Source: Cystobasidiopsis lactophilus
Lineage: Eukaryota; Basidiomycota; Agaricostilbomycetes; Agaricostilbales; Chionosphaeraceae
Direction of reading: 5' to 3'
Length of the DNA: 64,000 bases
Assembly: GCA_001599975.1 (NCBI GenBank)
Contig: BCIO01000001.1
Coordinates: 3,200,293 to 3,264,292 of the forward strand
In this document: positions 30,453 to 43,376 of the stretch, piece after piece
Layout: each line of letters opens with the position of its first letter
Position numbering within the stretch: the stretch's first letter is position 1
Notes under the pieces: model-generated
What the model saw: the letters and a program-made list of their open reading frames with translations, nothing else
The model's database searches: none
Told to the model about the DNA's origin: nothing
Program-made: the position numbers and the translations under genes

Positions 30453-33400
30453 ATGCGTAGGCCTCCTATCTCATCAATACCAGGGCCTTTGAAGCTCAGT
30501 TGGGGCGAGCAGAGGGCCGCAAAGCCAAGATCCGAGCCCCTCGCAAGCCGCAAAGCTCAAACCAAGCTCATCAAGAGGTCTTCAACAAGCTGGCCGACGC
30601 AATTGGCGTGATTCAGCAGAAGAATGCGTCCAGGCTCTCGTTTGAAGAGCATTACCGCTACGGCTACACGCTTGTCCTTCACAAACAAGGCGAGCTGCTG
30701 TACAACGGCATCAGGGAGGTACGCTGGCCTCCGCTGTCCTTGTTTGCCCGCGTCTCAATTGCTCATTCGTGGGCAGCTGGTCATTGCGCACTTGGAGGAA
30801 GAGGCCAGGAACCGAATCGTGCCCGCTTCGCCGTCGAGCTTTGTGACAACCACGAACGAGCCGTCAGCGCTCAGCCAGGGCCAAGATGCCATGGATCAGC
30901 AGGTGTCCGCCCAGGAAGGCGAGAAGTTCCTGAATGCAGTCAAAGAGGTCTGGGACGACCACACGGCCTGCATGGGCAAGCTCAAGGACTTGCTCAAGTA
31001 CATGGTGTGTTTGCCTGTCATACCTTTGGCTCTGTGTTGCGGCGTCTCAACTTACAGCCGTGCACACAGGACAAGGTGTACGTTCCCAACACGATCCCTC
31101 AAGTGCCGACGACCTACACCATGGGCTTGATCCTCTTCCTCCACAACATTGTTCAAAACTCGAGTCTCAACATTCAACGCCAGCTCATCTCCGTCTTGCT
31201 CTCCCAGATTCGCCTCGACCGAGAAGGGCAGGTCATCAACAAGTCGGCCTTGCGGTCCTGCACCACCATGCTGAGCACCTTGCGGTCGAACGGCGACGAA
31301 GGCCCCACCGTGTACAAGTCGCACTTCGAGCAAGCCTTCCTCAAAGAGAGCTCGTCCTTTTACGAGAAAGAGTCTATCGACCTGCTCGAGTCCGGCACCG
31401 TGCCCGACTACCTGTCCAAGGTGGAGCGCCGGCTGCAGGAGGAGGATGACCGCATCCATCACTACCTCCACCAGAGCACCGAAGTGCCCTTGGTGTCACT
31501 ATTGGAGAAGTGTCTCATCGAAGACAAGGTCAACGTCGTTCTGAAGCACACCCAAGGCGGCCTACCCAGTCTGATCGAACACGAGCGGCTCCAAGACCTG
31601 TCTCGACTCTTCCGCCTAACCAAGCGAGTGGGCAAAGGGCACCCCGCGCTGCGGAAGGCATTGAAAGAATGGATCGTTGCCACCGGTCAGCAGATTGCTT
31701 TGGCCAGCACAGCCGGCGCGAGCTCGTCCGCTGCCGGGGAGGAAGCGGCCGACCCCAAGGGCAAGGGCAAAGAGAAGGAAGCCCCAGTGTCGCCCGGTGT
31801 CGCGAACGCTCTCATGTGGGTGCAAAAAGTGCTTCAGCTCAAGGACAACATGGATCGGCTCTGGAAAGAGGCTTGGCAAGAGGACTTGACTTTCCAGACG
31901 GCCATCGTGGAGGTACGCTAGCTGTTGGCCTCGGCCTTTTCGTCCAGCGTCTCAATAGGTCTTTCCAGGCTTTCGAAACCTTTATCAACCAAAACCCCAA
32001 AGCAGCCGAATTCATCTCACTCTTCTTGGACGACAATCTGCGCAAGGGCCTTAAAGGGGTGCGTTGGTTCCCCTTCGCTCGATACTCGCCTTTACTTAAA
32101 GTGTGTCTCTATTCGCAGAAATCAGAAAGCGAAGTCGACATCGTGCTGGACAAGGCCATCACCATTTTCCGCTTCTTGTCGGACAAGGACCTGTTCGAGA
32201 CGTTCTACCGCCGCCATCTCGCCCGCCGCCTTCTCTCACAACGCTCCATTTCAGACGATGCCGAACGGGGCATGCTGGCCAAGCTCAAGATCGAGAGCGG
32301 CGCTTCTTTCGTTCGAGATTTGGAAGGCATGATCAAGGACATGAAGTTGTCCACCGAGGCCATGACATCCTACCGCGATCATCTGACGAGATCCAACACG
32401 GTGCGTCCACTGTGCATCTGCTGCCATACAAGAGCAGGAAGCTGATGCTGGAGTGTTGTACAGCATTTGCCGGTGGAAATCTCGGTTCAAGTTTGCACAG
32501 CTTCCCACTGGCCGCTGTCCCAGCCGACCACACGAACAGATCAAGCTATCTTCCCGGACGCGTTCGTAAAGAGTATCAAGTCCTTCGAGCAGTTCTACCT
32601 GTCACGCCACTCGGGCAGGAAGCTCACGTGGCGAGCTGAACTGGGCTCCGTGGACGTCAAGGTGCAGTTCAAAAACAAGAAGCACGAACTCAACGTCTCC
32701 ACCCACGGCATGATCGTCCTCAGCCTGTTCGAGAGCTTGACGGAATCCGATCAGCTGAGCTTCGAGGTGAGGAAGAACCTCATTTAGCCGAGGCTCGCCA
32801 CTTCTTAATCAGAGGCTCACAGGCCGTCCGGACCACCACTGCCATCCCGGCCATCGAGCTCAAGCGCACCTTGCAGTCGCTGGCTTGTGGCAAGCATCGC
32901 ATCCTCACCAAGACGCCCAAATCTCGCGATGTCAACGAATCCGACACTTTTGCGTTCAACGAGAGCTTTTCCTCCCCGTTGATGCGCATCAAGATCCAGC
33001 AGATCGCCAATCGCGTCGAGACGGTCGAAGAAGACAAGGACACGCGCCAAAAGGTCGACGAGCAACGCAAATATGTCGTCCGCGTGCGTTCTTCCTCCTC
33101 TGACTTTTGCACGCCGTTTGCTTTGCTCATACGAACTTTTCGTAGGCCTGCATCGTACGAACCATGAAGAACCGCAAGACCATGATGTTTGAGGAACTGG
33201 TCAACGAAATCACGAGCCAACTGACAACCCGCTTCTCACCCAAAGTCAGCATGATCAAGCAGCAAATCGAGCACATGCTGGAAGATGTGCGTCATCCGCG
33301 GTGCTTTGTCAAACTTCCGCGGTTTTGCTGAGCTGTTTCAACTCCACGCAGGAATACCTGGAAAGGGACGCGGACAACCGCAAGTTGCTAAAGGTACGCT

Positions 33401-33468
33401 CGCCTCTTCTATCCTTGCGGAACCCATCGCGATGACGCTCATCTCTTCCTGTTCAGTACCTGGCATAA
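30453..33468 (+). CDS. CUL3: Cullin-3 (BTB-type E3 ubiquitin ligase scaffold)
   Basis: Scaffold of CRL3 ligases, which bind BTB adaptors at the N-terminus and Rbx1 at the C-terminus. I read a four-base first coding exon (ATGC at 30453) joined to AGGGCCGC to give MQGRKAKIRAPRKPQ, matching other CUL3 N-termini. Repeats follow with RLSFEEHYRYGYTLVLHKQG, DHTACMGKLKDLLKYM and DKVYVPNTIPQVPTTYTMGL. The cullin homology part has YRRHLARRLLSQRSISDDAE, MLAKLKIESGASFVRDLEGM and DAFVKSIKSFEQFYLSRHSG. The neddylation site region is ACIVRTMKNRKTMMFEEL. The protein ends EYLERDADNRKLLKYLA, diagnostic for CUL3. About ten introns are visible. A low-complexity insert (GASSSAAGEEAADPKGKG) lies mid-protein. Confidence 0.92.
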
Positions 33469-33680
33469 CGTTCCGCGCTAGTTTTTGCATTGTCCAACAC
33501 ACTTCAAATTACATAGGGATTGGGGCCGGGCGACAAAGACCCGAACGCTATGCGCGGCGCCACAATTTGGAGAAGCTTTTGAAGCGGTGCTTTTTTCCAT
33601 TCAATCACACCACCGAACGATTCTTGGCTAGCCTCTGCTTATTGTTTCTTGCTCTCGCTCTGTCCACCAGCTCCAGGCTC

Positions 33681-34795
33681 ATGTTTTCGCCTGCCTTTGC
33701 ATCCCAGCATCACAGCACTCTCCCGACCTCCTCTTTCGAAGCGCAGGGCCCTGGGGGCGACCTGGCCTTCTACCAAGACCTGAACTCGTCCACGTTTGGC
33801 GGTGGCGGCCTCGACGTCCGCGACCTCTTCCAGCAGCTCTGCAACATAGAAAAGAGCCGCGCATCCCCCAAAATCCACATTAGCCGTCAGAAGAGCTTGC
33901 CTTGTAAGTGCAGACGAAGCCGCTCTTATCGCTTTCGCTGATGGCGGGGAAAACTTCAAGCTCTTCCGGCCTTGGACTCCTCTTTTGCGTTGGGGATGAC
34001 CGAAATGCCAATTCCACCACCCATGCTGCCAAGACCGAGTCCCAGAAAGCAACAGGGCGGGCTGCCTCAGTCGCTTTCGCCGTTGTCGGAGGCGAGCCGG
34101 TTCCTCTCTATCGAGCGGCGGAACCGGTCATCTTCGGTGGGGCTACCGCATATGCCTCTCCAGCTTCCTACGTCTCGCCGGCCTACGTTTTCCTCCGCCA
34201 ACTCCTTCAACTCGGCGTTTCGGTCGGCGCCGATTGACGGAAGCTTCCCATCTGACCCTCTCAACTCCTTCCTTCCTGCCTCCGTGCCCAATAAGCCTCT
34301 ACCTGCAGTTGTATGCCCTTCTTTAGACTGATGATATGTCAATCCTGCGCTGACTGCATCTGATTGCTCCCTCAGAAGCTTGAAGTTTCCTATTGTCCAA
34401 CGTCCGCAGGCGCGGTAAGGCCCGCCCTAGACCGAGACTGGTTCAAAGCTCAAAGGTAGAGCAAGTCCACCTGTCGCGCACTGATTCTACGACTGCGCCG
34501 CCGTTCTACGGACAGCGCGCTTGCTGGCGGTCGCCGACCTCCCAAGTGAGCAACTTTGCCCCTTGTTCCTCCTCTCGACTCAAGGCGGCTACAGACTGCT
34601 GGTTCAGTTGTTGCAATCGCATCAAGCGCATTCCAGCACTATCATTGTCTCGTATGTCCTTCCAACCAGATGTGGAATGTTTGCGCTCTGACAGCGGGCC
34701 CCAGGCTCGTCGACGGCTCGACGAAACGTTTCTCTCCATTTGACACCACCGCAGAAGAACTTCTTGACCTGATTGCTGTAAACTGCCAACTGTAA
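33681..34795 (+). CDS. Ser/Pro-rich protein, unrecognised
   Basis: Multi-exon gene directly after CUL3. The ATG at 33681 starts MFSPAFASQHHSTLPTSS. Exon 1 includes GGGGLDVRDLFQQLCNIEK and ends RQKSLP. Exon 2 is Ser/Pro-rich and disordered (MTEMPIPPPMLPRPSPRKQQ, SVGLPHMPLQLPTSRRPTFS) and ends VPNKPLPAV. Exon 3 gives KLEVSYCPTSAGAVRPALDR and DWFKAQ. The 3' part is uncertain. One reading joins to RLQTAGSVVAIASSAFQHY; another has a middle exon and then GYRLLVQLLQSHQAHSSTII. Both end RLVDGSTKRFSPFDTTAEEL and then LDLIAVNCQL. I do not recognise the family. The conserved-looking parts are the LFQQLCNIEK helix and the C-terminal segment. Confidence 0.5.
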
Positions 34796-35012
34796 AACCC
34801 TGTGAAATTGCCTACATGTATAACACGCATGGCATTCGATCCCCGACGCGGCTATGATAGCTGATAACGATTTGCAGCTCGCGCGCTGGCAGCGACGCTT
34901 GCGGCTTAGCGTCCCCGCTCTATATTTGTTGTGCAAGGCGATGCGCGCTGTGTTTGAACTCTGCCCCTGGACCTTGCTTCTTGCCTCCGCGTCCAAATCC
35001 GCCAGAACTTAA

Positions 35013-36938
<1,926 letters not shown>

Positions 36939-37309
36939 TTAAAACACGGGTTACTACGCCGCTTCCGTCTTTGCGTAGTACTGCTTGCGGATGCAACTCC
37001 TTCGAGTCTCCGCCGCAGCGCGCGCTCGCAGCAAACCAGAACTTTCAGTGCCAGCCAGTGGCAAATTCTAAAGTGAACGCGTCCATGCTGCCTCTCTTCC
37101 TCGCTCTCTCCATTCGCCCCGTCCTTGATCTTAAAATGGCACTAGTCTAACTCAAGCCAGATTCGCAAATGCACGAGATCGTGTCTTTGACATCATGAGG
37201 AGAATAATGTCTCAGGGCTCGCAGCTCAGGTTCCGCTGATGCTCCCAGCTGCGGGTCTCCTCTCGATTGACTTCGCACTGTTTGCGTTTTTCTGTGTTTG
37301 CAGACCAAC
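36939..37309. other. Intergenic region of about 370 bases
   Basis: Between two plus-strand genes; 3' end of the amine oxidase and promoter of the arylsulfotransferase-like gene. A pyrimidine-rich run lies at 37090-37120. No gene seen. Confidence 0.5.
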
Positions 37310-39603
37310 ATGCCTGGTGCAATGCAGTCGATTGCTTGGGGATTGCTGTCGACGGCTGTTGCTTTGGGCGCCGCCGATGTCGTCTATCAGAATTCATCGG
37401 CTTACAACTCTGGGCAATATGGCGTCTACCCACAGCAAAATTTTGTCTCGAGACCCGACCTGCAGCCCCCAGCATTCAACATCGAGACTAGCTCTTCAGC
37501 CCTGCCGGGCGGCTACTTCTTTCTGGGCCCGAGAGGGACCGGCGTCAAGCAGCCATCTCCGATGATTGTCGACACCGACGGAAGCCTAGTTTACATGGCT
37601 GGTAACTTTAGTTCTATGGGAATGAGTAAGTGCCATCACATTATTTGACAGTGATCGCGCTCAAGGTCTTCTCAGCCGCCCAAACCTACATGAACGAGAG
37701 CGTCTTCACCTACTTTACTGGCAGTTTCTTCAGTCAAGGCGTAGGAGAAGGGGTCTGGAACGTGGTAAATGCCAGCTATGATACCATCAAAGTAGTAGAA
37801 GCGCAAGGCTATGCGGCAAACACAACAGACTTCCACGAAATGGTCATCACCTCCAACAACACGTTCCTGGTAGAGATCTGGAACGTCACGTCGGCTGATC
37901 TCAGCTCCCTTGGCGGCTCGCAAAACGGCTGGACCTACGATTGTGTCTTCCAGGAGATCGACTCCAGCAACAATGTCCTCTTCGAGTGGCACAGCTTCGG
38001 AGATGATGCCCTAGTGCCCATCAATGAGACTTATTTTTCCATCGAGGAGGGTGCTGGCAATAGCAGCTCGAACCGTGGGTCATCTGCTGCATTCAGGTTG
38101 GCCCAAAACTGATTCCGATCCGGATGATAGCTTTTGACTAGTAGGCGCTACTTAGGCGATCTATGCAACTAGTGCTAACAATTTCTGGTGGAACAGTTGC
38201 CACCTGAACTCGTATGTGTCTTTTGGTTGTCCATGCAGCCTGTCCTAAGGGCGTGCTCCAGACTTGCAAAGGACGACGACGGCAGCTACTTGGTTTCGAT
38301 GCGCGGCACTAGGTAGGATACTAGCAATGAAGCTTGTCTCTCGCCCAAATCTCAGGCAGTCGAGGGCAGCACGATCTACAAAATTGCTAACAATGGGTCG
38401 ATCGAGTGGCGGCTATCTGGGAAGTCCAGCGACTTCACCATGGGCACTGATGCCACCTTTTGGTACCAGCACGATGCCAGGTGAATGGAGACTCTGCTCT
38501 GGCTGGCCTCCCCACTGAAGCTGGAGTCAGGTGGTTGAACGCCTCCGACGTCAATCCTCGCTACATGTCTATCTTCGACAATGCGTGAGCCTCAATGTCA
38601 TGACATCCATGAGATTGGTGCTAATATGCGTGCAGAGGTGCCGACACGACAATGGCGGAGAGCGGTCCGGCTCGGGGCATCGTGCTCGCCATCGACAGCA
38701 ATGCCAAGACAGCAACCCTGGTTGCTCAGTACCTCGCCCCCTTTGATCAAATTGCTGGCTCGCAAGGCAACGTTCAGCTGTTGTCCGACGGCAGCTACGC
38801 GGTGGGCTGGGGTCAAGTGAGTTTCTCTGACTTTGGCCTTCGGCGCGCCACATCTGACCATTCTCTGCAAGGTGCCGTACTATACTGTCTTTGGTGTGGA
38901 TGGTACGGTGCTCTACAATGCCCACTTTGTGAGTTCAGACCTGCCTTTGGTCTTTCGCCAGATCGCTGATCCTTACGCCGGGAACAGTCGAGCAACGACT
39001 CTGGCCTGGTTCAAAACTGTGGGCACACTCATGATATCTCTCATTCAGGCTGAGGCTGACGAACGAGCCTCCAGACCGAGCCTTCCTCCAAGATTGGGTC
39101 GGAGCACCCACCGGAGTGCCAGCTGTCGGCGTGGCCAATGGATCCGTTTATGGGTGAGCCACCCGCCTCTCTCAGTAGTAACCACCACTGAGCCGCGCTC
39201 AAAGGTCATGGAATGGCGCCACCGAGCACAAGTCTTGGACAGTGCTTTCGGGCAACGACTCGTCGGCTCTGACCGCCGCCGGCACTGTGGCTCGCACTGG
39301 CTTCGAGACCAACACGACCTTGCCGTCTTCTACATATGTTGCCTTGGCTGCGCTGGATGCGAATGTGAGTGGGAGCCCTGGGCCAGAACCACTACCCTAA
39401 GCTGACGAGCGTGGAACGCCCAGTCCACATGCCTCGGCGTGTCCGCGGTGTACTTCGTCTCGAACGGCAGCTCAACAGGCATCGATGGCTCTTGCACCGG
39501 TGTGGGAGGCGCAGCGCTGAAAGTCGTCAGCTCGTCGGCGTCCAGCCTTGCTCCCTCGCTCGCCACCGCCGGCCTAGTGGCGCTCGCTTTCCTCCTCCTC
39601 TGA
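37310..39603 (+). CDS. Arylsulfotransferase-like (ASST) protein, secreted, probable GPI anchor
   Basis: Extracellular protein of the ASST beta-propeller family found widely in fungi; transfer activity is unproven there. The ATG at 37310 starts MPGAMQSIAWGLLSTAVALG, a signal peptide. The family N-terminal module is YFFLGPRGTGVKQPSPMIVD with DGSLVYMAG. The propeller contains YFTGSFFSQGVGEGVWNVV, WTYDCVFQEIDSSNNVLFEW and HSFGDDALVPINETYFSIEE, then DDDGSYLVSMRGT, YKIANNGSIEWRLSGKSSDF and RGIVLAIDSNAKTATLVAQY, plus GSQGNVQLLSDGSYAVGWGQ. Several N-glycosylation sites (NSS, NVT, NGS). The last exon is Ser-rich and ends PSLATAGLVALAFLLL, a GPI-attachment-type tail. About eight introns. Confidence 0.83.
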
Positions 39604-39750
39604 TATTCCCACATTCGCACACACGGACCTTCCCTCATGCATAACCTTATCATTCGGTCACCCACACACACACGGTTTTTTGTAGAGCAAAAAAACTGGT
39701 TTTGTCACTAGCTTGCAATGCGCCCAGAATGTGGAAAATGCAACGGTTTC

Positions 39751-41853
39751 TTAATCTTTAAAAGGCGAGGCTATGAACGCCTTGATCTCCATCGTCGTCC
39801 CGCTGCTCATCATTTGCCCGGAAGGCACGGCGAGGCGGGCGCGCAGCTGCTTGAGCTCGCCGTCGGTCTCGCGGATCTTCTTCTCCAAGTCGGACAGCGC
39901 GGAGGCGGCCTCGGCCCGCGTGGCGTCCGAGGCGTCCAGGAGCGCTTTGGCCTCCTCCAAGCGCTGCTGCAGCCGCTCTCGGTTGTGCACCAGCGCGCCC
40001 TCGGTCTGCTCGTCGAACGCGCAGCCTGTTAAAAAAAAACACACGCCACGGACGCTTTTTCCCGTCAAGAGTGTGTTCTAACTTGGAAGTAAGGAGAAAA
40101 AAAAAACGCACGCCAATCGAGCTCGCTCTCCAGCAGGCGGGCGAGGCAAGCCTGCTCGAGCTGCTTTTGCTCCCAGAGGTCAAACTCGGCCTGGAGCTCC
40201 TTCTCGGACGCGGCGGCCTGTCCAATGTTCGTTGAGGAGGGCAGGCCGTCCTCGAACAGGCTGCTGGCGTGCATGCAGTTGGCGGCGGCGTGCTGGAGGA
40301 CGTTGGCGGTGCCGATGGGGATGGCGTAGCCCTCGGGCGCTGGGGATGGGTGGGCGACGGAGAGCTTGAGCATGGGCGTCTCCTGCACGTTGGAGCCGGA
40401 GAGGATGCTTTGAGAGAACCTTTCGTGTGTTAGCCGAAATGTTTGAGAAGGGCACGCAAAGGGGCACAGAACGAGAGAACGGTCGAAAAGTAAAAACTTA
40501 CAGAGCAGCTTTGACTCTGCGCGCGAAGTCTTAGGCTTGTTTCTTTCCCTTTTTTGGCACGACGTACTGGCTGATAGGGAAGAACGGGATCAACCGAGAG
40601 CTCATGATGCTCTCTAACTTTCTGTTCGTGGTCCTTGTCATCTCAGCTAATGATCGCGGTGGCAACCGAAGACAGAGAGACCGCCCACGCTGCCATCCTC
40701 GCCATTGGCTGTATTCCAACGGCCTCAAACTCCTCGCCCTCCGTGGTAGGCGGAGGAGTGCCCAAGTCCATGTTGACCTCCAAGACCTCGATGACCCCGC
40801 CGGGCTCGCACACCCTGGCGGCCTCCTCGAGCACGTGGGCCCACAAGTGCTCCGGCGTGCCCGTGTTCAGCATGGCGAGGTAGACCAGGTCGAAGCTGTC
40901 GTCCTCGAACGGGAAGGCGTCTAGGAAGTTGGCCTGGACGAAGGAGAGCCTGTTGGCTATGCTTGGGGGAAGCGAGTCCAAGGGTAAGAGCACGGGCGCG
41001 ATGTCGAAGCCGACCAAAGTGGCCTCTGGCCATTCTTGGGCGGCCGCGACCAGCCAGCGGGCCGAGATGCCGCAGCCTACATCGAGCACGCGCTTGGGCT
41101 GCTTCTTGCGCTCTTCGTCTGGAGCCAAAGCGGAGGAGGAGGGGGCGAGGGACTTGAACGTTTTCTTGGCAGCCACTTGCTCTTGAACGGGGGAGTAGGC
41201 GAACGCGACGGAGCGCAAGGCGGCGCTGGTGAAAGCGTGGATCATGACGACCAAATCCTCCGAGAACTAAACACACACACAATCAATTCCCCAATTTTTG
41301 TGTGCCTCTCTTTCATTTTGAAAATGAGAGAGAGAGAGAAAGGGAGGTTTATTACCTTATCGTAAGACTGCCAATACACGCTCTGCGGCAGGTCGGGCGG
41401 GGGCCACCTCAACCCGTTCTTGACGTAGAACCAGTCCGGCCCCGTTAGCTCCTTCGAGCTGCTCTGCTGGGAGACGGTGCCGTGTGAAGCCAGCTGCAGG
41501 TCCTTGTCGCTTTGAGCCGGGGTGGAAGAGGGTAAATAGACCGAGGCGCGTTGGCGGGACTGCCTTTGGAAGGTGGGGGAATAGCCAAAGATGGAAGTGC
41601 GCGCTGTCGAAGGTGAAGTTGGGGTCGAGGTGGAGGTGGAGGTGTTGAGGGAGGAGGAGACGGATGGGTCCTTGCTCAATCCGGCCTCGCGGGAGGAGGA
41701 GGAGGAGACGCCTTGTAAGTGCTCGAAGAAGGGAGCTCCGGACGAGGGTAGGAAGTGAGGCAGCAGAGGTGCGACGCTGGTAGCCCCTGTCGTCGTCGGC
41801 GTCGTCTTTGACCCTACTAGGGGGCGGGGCGAGTCCATCGAGAGTCGCGACAT
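39751..41853 (-). CDS. SAM-dependent methyltransferase with C-terminal coiled coil (single-gene model)
   Basis: The ATG at 41853 starts MSRLSMDSPRPLVGSKTT. A Ser/Thr/Pro-rich head leads to DWFYVKNGLRWPPPDLPQS and VYWQSYDK, a known lead-in of fungal class I methyltransferases. The Rossmann core has PKRVLDVGCGISARWLVAAA (motif I), LVGFDIAPVLLPLDSLPP, RLSFVQANFLDAFPFEDDSF, DLVYLAMLNTGTPEHLWAHV and ARVCEPGGVIEVLEVNMDLG. An open stop at 40643 follows, only 38 bases before the next ATG (40605), but splicing over it continues NRKLESIMSSRLIPFFPISQ, which looks like the usual post-core helix of this group. Further exons give VKAALFSQSILSGSNVQETP and a coiled coil (ASEKELQAEFDLWEQKQLEQ, LEEAKALLDASDATRAEAAS). 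The alternative is two genes, 40643-41853 and 39751-40605. Substrate unknown. Confidence 0.65.
41324..41340. repeat. Short (GA)n microsatellite within an intron
   Basis: A run of gagaga dinucleotides, partly imperfect, in the methyltransferase intron between YWQSYDK and the next exon (41281-41355). A related CA run lies upstream at 41270-41280. Confidence 0.6.
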
Positions 41854-42333
41854 CCCCAAACCCAACGCAACGCAACAACCCAACACAACCAGGTGGTGGT
41901 CAACCAGAGGCAAAGGAAGTTTTCTTTTTTGTTCCAAGAGAGAAACGCGAGGTGAGAGGGGACCGTGCGAGTCGGGCGAACGCGAGGGAGTTAAAGCTTC
42001 GTTTGACAAGCACGACTTGGGCAGAGTCGGCAACTGATTTCTGTGTTACATCTTGAGCAGCATCTTTGCAACGGTGTGTGGTCGGAGCTGTCCAAGTGAC
42101 GCCCTGCAAGTTTGTTACCAATTTCAAGGGTGCTTTGAAATAGCCTTGAAAATGGGCAGCAACCACAAGTTGCCATTTTCAAGCCCAGGAAATCTGGGCG
42201 GCGAGCTCCGAGCTCTCAGCGGCCAGTCCTGCAGCACTAACAAAACATGTCAGTCGCTTAACCACTTTGCACTCAGTTGCAACGCTCAAACAGGGGCGAA
42301 CGTAGGAGGTCCACGTCGGCTTTGTCGAGCGGC
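41854..42333. promoter_or_regulatory. Divergent promoter region (methyltransferase / QCR8)
   Basis: 480 bases between divergent start codons. Contains a direct-repeat flavoured acaacccaacacaacc run near 41875 and a pyrimidine-rich stretch. No coding feature. Confidence 0.45.
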
Positions 42334-43059
42334 ATGCCAACCGGTTCGTTTCTGCTTCGGAAAGACGAGGGTTGGTTGACTGAGTATCGGTTTGAATACA
42401 GGCAAGAAATACGTGAGCTTCTCAAAGGCCTATAGGAGAGGGCCAGGGCTGATTGTGGGCGGGAGGAAAGATGGGCTGGTGGGGAGCTGTGAGTTATCCC
42501 TTTTAAGGATCGATTTCCCTTCGATGCTGAGCCTCGCCACAGAGTGCGTATTCGATGAACATGCACACTCAAAAGGTCAGTGAACACTAACGCGAATTCG
42601 AAGTGGGCGGCCTCCCTCAGAAGAACATCATCCAATACGGTTCGTCCCCCTTCCCTTCCTTCCCCCTTGCCACACAATGGGAGCTAAAATCCACTGGGTC
42701 CGGGTTCAAAGCCGTGTCGGACTACCGCCAGAACCCCTTGCAAGGCGTGCTCGGCCATCACATCACCCAGGGCACGACCCGCATCCTCGCTCAGATCCCT
42801 TACTTCTTGCCGCCCTTGGCCATCGGTGCGTTCCCCCACTCTCTCTAAGATCTGCTGTCGGGTGGTTCTTAAAGGAAGGACATGAATGCACAGCTTATGG
42901 AGTGCTTCAATGGGCTAAGAAGGAGAACGCGTACTGCAACACCAAGGCCGGTTCGTTCTTCTCCCTCTCCCCCTTCTCTCCCCCTTTTAGCCCCCGTAGG
43001 AAAATGTGGCTGACGCGGCGTGGAAACGAACAGGTCACGCAGCAGGCCACGTCCCATAG
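42334..43059 (+). CDS. QCR8: Cytochrome bc1 complex subunit 8 (QCR8), seven exons with micro-exons
   Basis: Small ubiquinone-binding subunit of respiratory complex III, in the inner mitochondrial membrane. I read seven exons: 42334-42343 (10 bases), 42402-42412 (11), 42471-42492 (22), 42604-42639 (36), 42712-42825 (114), 42894-42950 (57) and 43034-43059 (26). They total 276 bases, 91 residues plus stop, all in phase. The protein is MPTGKKYMGWWGAV, MGGLPQKNIIQYAVSDYRQN, PLQGVLGHHITQGTTRILAQ, IPYFLPPLAIAYGVLQWAKK, ENAYCNTKAG and HAAGHVP. This matches the family's GKKYLGGWG, KQKNxIQY, membrane helix and WxxxKxEYxNSKxGH layout and usual length near 94. The junction after exon 3 uses a gttatc donor, which is less standard, so exon 3's end is the least certain. 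Confidence 0.85.
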
Positions 43060-43376
43060 ATATTGCCTTCTCCCTAAAACGAGCCCTAAGGACGTGGTGG
43101 AGGTCGAGAAGGAGGGGTTTCTCAGTTTTAAAGCCTTTGCAAATCCCTTCAATCGTTCGCGCTTGTCCTTTTGTGGGATTTGGTCCCTCTACTTTGCTCC
43201 TTCCAAGTTTCAAAAAGCCCCTTCCCCTCTGCCACCTCGCAACGCTTCTCCCAAAGTGAAAAGACAGACCGAGCGCAAGATTTCAAAAAACCAGGCAGGG
43301 ATTTGGGGGAAACTAAGAAAGGCCAAGGAAGAGAGAATCCAAGAGCGAAGTTTGGGTTGTCGTTTGATTGAAAGGG
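43060..43376. other. Convergent intergenic region of about 320 bases
   Basis: Between the QCR8 stop and the last codons of p23. The 269-codon plus frame at 42677-43486 runs through it and through QCR8 introns, has no domain and is most likely chance. If p23 ends earlier than annotated, this gap is larger. Confidence 0.5.

Noticed and set aside
39655-39690. CA-rich run after the arylsulfotransferase-like gene
   Set aside because: Too short and imperfect to be a meaningful repeat; ordinary 3' region.
42700-42715. B-box-like gggttcaaagcc
   Set aside because: It is the acceptor region of a QCR8 intron; no tRNA fold.
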